Below are positions 61,388 to 64,000 of a stretch of DNA of 64,000 bases, in pieces (position 1 is the stretch's first letter; each line of letters opens with the position of its first letter). The DNA lies in assembly GCA_047967505.1 (NCBI GenBank), contig CM106541.1. The stretch is one strand, 5' to 3'. A program made the translations under genes and the position numbers. The notes beneath the pieces were generated by a model. It had not been told where the DNA came from and made no database searches. It saw only the letters and a program-made list of their open reading frames with translations. The stretch is from Dipteris shenzhenensis (Eukaryota > Polypodiophyta > Polypodiopsida > Gleicheniales).

Positions 61388-64000
61388 ATGCCATCCTCTT
61401 CCATGTCTAAAAAGGAGTTTTTTAGCATTAAAAAGTTTGATGGGACAAACTTTTCTTTGTGGAAAGAACAGATAAGGGATTATTCAAAAGAAGCAGATTA
61501 AACCCTTAGCAGGTATTGAAGCTAAGCCTGTGGATATGTCTAAGGATGATTGGAATGAGTTAGATGCATTAGCAAAGTCTACTATTAGACTTCATCTTGG
61601 AGAGTCAGTTTATTCCACAGTAGTAAATGAGCAGACTACGGAAGATTTGTGGAAGAAAGTGTGTGCCACTTATGAGAAGGAAACTGCCTCTAATAAAGTT
61701 TACCTCATGAAGAGGTTGTTTGAGCTGTAGATGAAAGAAGGGGTCCCCATTGCTTCTCACTTGAATGAATTCAATATTATTTTCAGCCAGCTTCAGGCTC
61801 AGAAGATGAATTTTGATGCGGAGACTAAGGAAATATTTCTCTTATGTTCATTGCCATCCTCATGGGATACCTTCTGTACAGCTGTCAGTAACTCTGCACC
61901 TGGTGGAATACTGAGATTTGATGATGTTGTGGGTAGCTTGTTGGCCGAGGAGATTAGACGGAAGTCTATGGACAGCAATAAGCAGGATGCAGCCTTAAAT
62001 GTGCAAAGGGGTAGATCACAGTTCAGGGGGAAGTCCCAAGAAAGAGGAATGTCCCGTAGCAAATCCAGGGCATGAAACATTGAGTGTTACCACTGTGGCA
62101 AGAAGGGCCATATGAAAAAGGATTGCTACAAGCTAAAAAGAGAGCAAAAGGATAAGAAAAAGAATGCAAATTTGGGTGCAAATAAGAAGGAAGAGAGTCC
62201 AAGGGAGGACAAAGGAAAAGTGAAGATCGAGGAGGTCAATCCAATCACACATGATAGTGACAATGATGTTCTCTTCATGTCTACTTTATTTGCAGAGTTG
62301 CTTACCACTTCAGATGATGCATATTCCCAGGATTGGATTTTGGATTCTAGTGCTTCATTCCATGTTACCCCCCATAGGGAATGGTTCTCCACTTATGACA
62401 GTGGAAATACAGGTTGTGTGCATCTTGGAAATGACTATGCATGTGACATAGTGGGAGTAGGTGACCTAAAATTTTCCTTTGCAAATGGGTCTGCATTTAT
62501 TTTGAAACATGTGAGACATGTGCCTAAGTTGACCAAGAGTCTTATTTCAGTGGGTCAACTAGATGATGCTGGTTTTCACACCACTTTTAGCTTTCAGAAT
62601 TGGAAAATCCAGAAGGGCTCTATGCTTTTGGCCAGGGGTGCCAAGTGTGGGACTTTGTATCCCTTACATGTATCACGGATATTTGATCATGTTGTTGCAA
62701 TAACCGAGCAGCCAAGCACTTTTTTGCGGCATTGCAGGTTGGGGCACATGAGCCAGAATGGAATGAAACTCTTATGCCATTTGGGTTATGTACCGCATTT
62801 GAGTTTCTTTGATTTTGAATTTTGTGAGCACTGTCTCTATGGGAAGCAGACTCAATCAGCCCATAAAAGAAGGGGAAAGAAAGAGTTTGAAAAGCTTGAT
62901 TTGGTGCATTCAGACATATGTGGTCCCATGCCTACACAATCATTAGGCGCGGTTGAATACTATGTGACATTCATTGATGATGCAACTAGGAAAGTGTGGG
63001 CTTATGCTATAGCTCGAAAGAGTGATGTGTTCCAAGTATTTCAAAAATGGCTGGCCTTGGTTGAGAATCAGTCAGGTAAAACACTTAAATGCCTATGGAC
63101 TGACAATGGTGGAGAGTATCTCTCTCATGACTTTCAACATTTCTATGATACATGTGGGATTAAGAGGGAGCTCACATCCCCTTGTACTCTAGAGCGAAAT
63201 CCAATTGCAGAAAAGATGAACCGTAACATTCAAGAAAGGTTGCAATGCATGCTTTCCAATGCAAGTCTTTCTGGTGGTTTTTGGGCTGAGGCAATGAAGA
63301 CTGCAATGCATGTGATCAATAGATCACCTAGTAAGAGTTTGGATGGTGGTATTCCTGAAGAGGCATGGAGTGGAAAGAAACCCTCTTACTCTCATTTATG
63401 TATATTTGGGTGTCAGGCATATGCACATGTGCCAAAAGAGCTTCGAAAGAAGCTAGATCCTAAGTCTAGGAAATGCATCTTTCTGGGTTATGGTGAAAGT
63501 GGAGAGATGGGCTATCATCTCTGGGATCCAGAAGCAAAGAAGATCATACGAAGCCATGATGTAGTCTTCAATGAGAAGAAGATGCATAAGTCACCCATGA
63601 GGGATGTTGAAATGAGGAGAATCACTCTCCAGGATGTGAATCTACCTGCATATATTAATAGACATTAAGCTGTCCATGCACCAAATGTGCAAGAAATGGT
63701 ACCACCAAATACTCCCATAGGTATACAATCAAGGGTAGATCATCTATTGGTGGAAATGATAAGCCAAATGTGGCTGATATATGTAGGTGGGACAGCAAGC
63801 TGAAATGCCCTTGAGAAGATCATCTAGAGTGTCTAGACCGCCTGACAGGTTTGTTCCAAGCATAGACTATGTGATGCTTACTGATTGCGGGGAGACTTCT
63901 TGCTACAGAGAGGCTATGATGTGCGAGGATCAATGCAAGTGCGAGTATGCTATGCAATTAGAGATGAGTTCACTTATGAAGAATAAGAATTGGGACTTGG
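61388..64000 (+). pseudogene. Copia gag-pol polyprotein, element 3 (inactive, 3' end outside window)
   Basis: Start ATG at 61,388. Relative to element 2, a 5-base deletion at about 61,478 shifts the frame into a TAA. Further breaks are TAG at 61,728-61,730 and TGA at 62,073-62,075. Gag runs to a CCHC knuckle (CYHCGKKGHMKKDC, 62,085-62,126). The protease reads DWILDSSASFHVTPHREW: the Gly of the catalytic D-S-G-A is Ser, which should inactivate it. Integrase is well preserved: HCRLGHMSQNGMKL, FCEHCLYGKQ, LVHSDICGPM, TDNGGEY and IAEKMNR. This frame is open from 62,112 to 63,668. RT begins about 63,800 (RSSRVSRPPDRFVP) and is cut by the window end. Confidence 0.93.

Larger units (their letters stand above)
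59924..64000 (+). mobile_element. Copia element 3, runs off the window
   Basis: 5' LTR at 59,924-60,095 (TGTGAGGGTTAAAGG to GAGTACTCTCA), primer-binding site TGGTATCAGAGC at 60,098-60,109, leader 60,110-61,387, then gag-pol. Same family as elements 1 and 2. The 3' part, including most of the reverse transcriptase, lies beyond 64,000. The flanking five bases on the left are AATAG; the partner duplication is outside the window. Confidence 0.95.

Overview
The window looks like nuclear DNA of a land plant with a large, repeat-laden genome. The evidence is plant-type Copia retrotransposons primed by initiator tRNA-Met, plant CACTA (En/Spm) elements encoding Tnp2 and a DUF8039-like protein, an L1-type LINE with a C-terminal zinc ribbon, a pentatricopeptide-repeat (PPR) fragment and a ribosomal protein uL15 (RPL27a) fragment. 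An apparently intact GH88 unsaturated-uronyl hydrolase gene, a family I associate with fungi and bacteria, suggests a seed-free plant (fern, lycophyte or moss). That placement is inference.

Almost everything is a transposable element, an element relic or a decayed gene. From left to right: a Copia gag relic (0.5-1 kb); a broken transposase-like gene on the minus strand (2.1-4.7 kb); a small helical-protein ORF (6.3-6.7 kb); a decayed gene whose last exon resembles an N6/N4 amino-methyltransferase (6.8-9.0 kb); a decayed protein-kinase-like gene split by a MITE (9.6-10.8 kb); a field of related repeats (12-14.5 kb); a repeat block that recurs at 32.9-34.5 kb with one half inverted; CACTA and hAT protein relics (17.3-19.0 kb); RPL27a and cysteine-protease fragments (19.6-22.1 kb); a dead LINE (25.3-29.1 kb) between two copies of a 237-bp MITE; and an unrecognised protein relic (31.7-32.4 kb).

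The right half is a set of nested elements. A Copia fragment abuts a PPR fragment (35.9-37.1 kb). A short rearranged Copia element with a perfect target duplication (37,248-39,265) sits in a Ty3/gypsy-like relic (39.3-44.6 kb). A CACTA element with matching terminal inverted repeats (45,030-53,893) carries tnp2 pieces and a full-length minus-strand Copia insertion (46,960-52,714). The GH88 gene (54,419-55,687, minus) follows. Then come an endonuclease relic, a second CACTA-like region (57.3-59.9 kb) and a third copy of the same Copia family (59,924 to the window end).

The GH88 gene is the only protein-coding gene I would call intact. The most original observations are two MITE families defined here by matching 8-bp target duplications. 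One of them (CATGGATG ends) interrupts coding sequence at three sites, and removing it restores the reading frame. Others are the amino-methyltransferase-like and kinase-like gene relics, the Copia element with an inverted leader, and the inverted half of the 15/33-kb repeat. No tRNA, rRNA or CRISPR array was seen. All assignments are from reading the sequence; no database search was possible.
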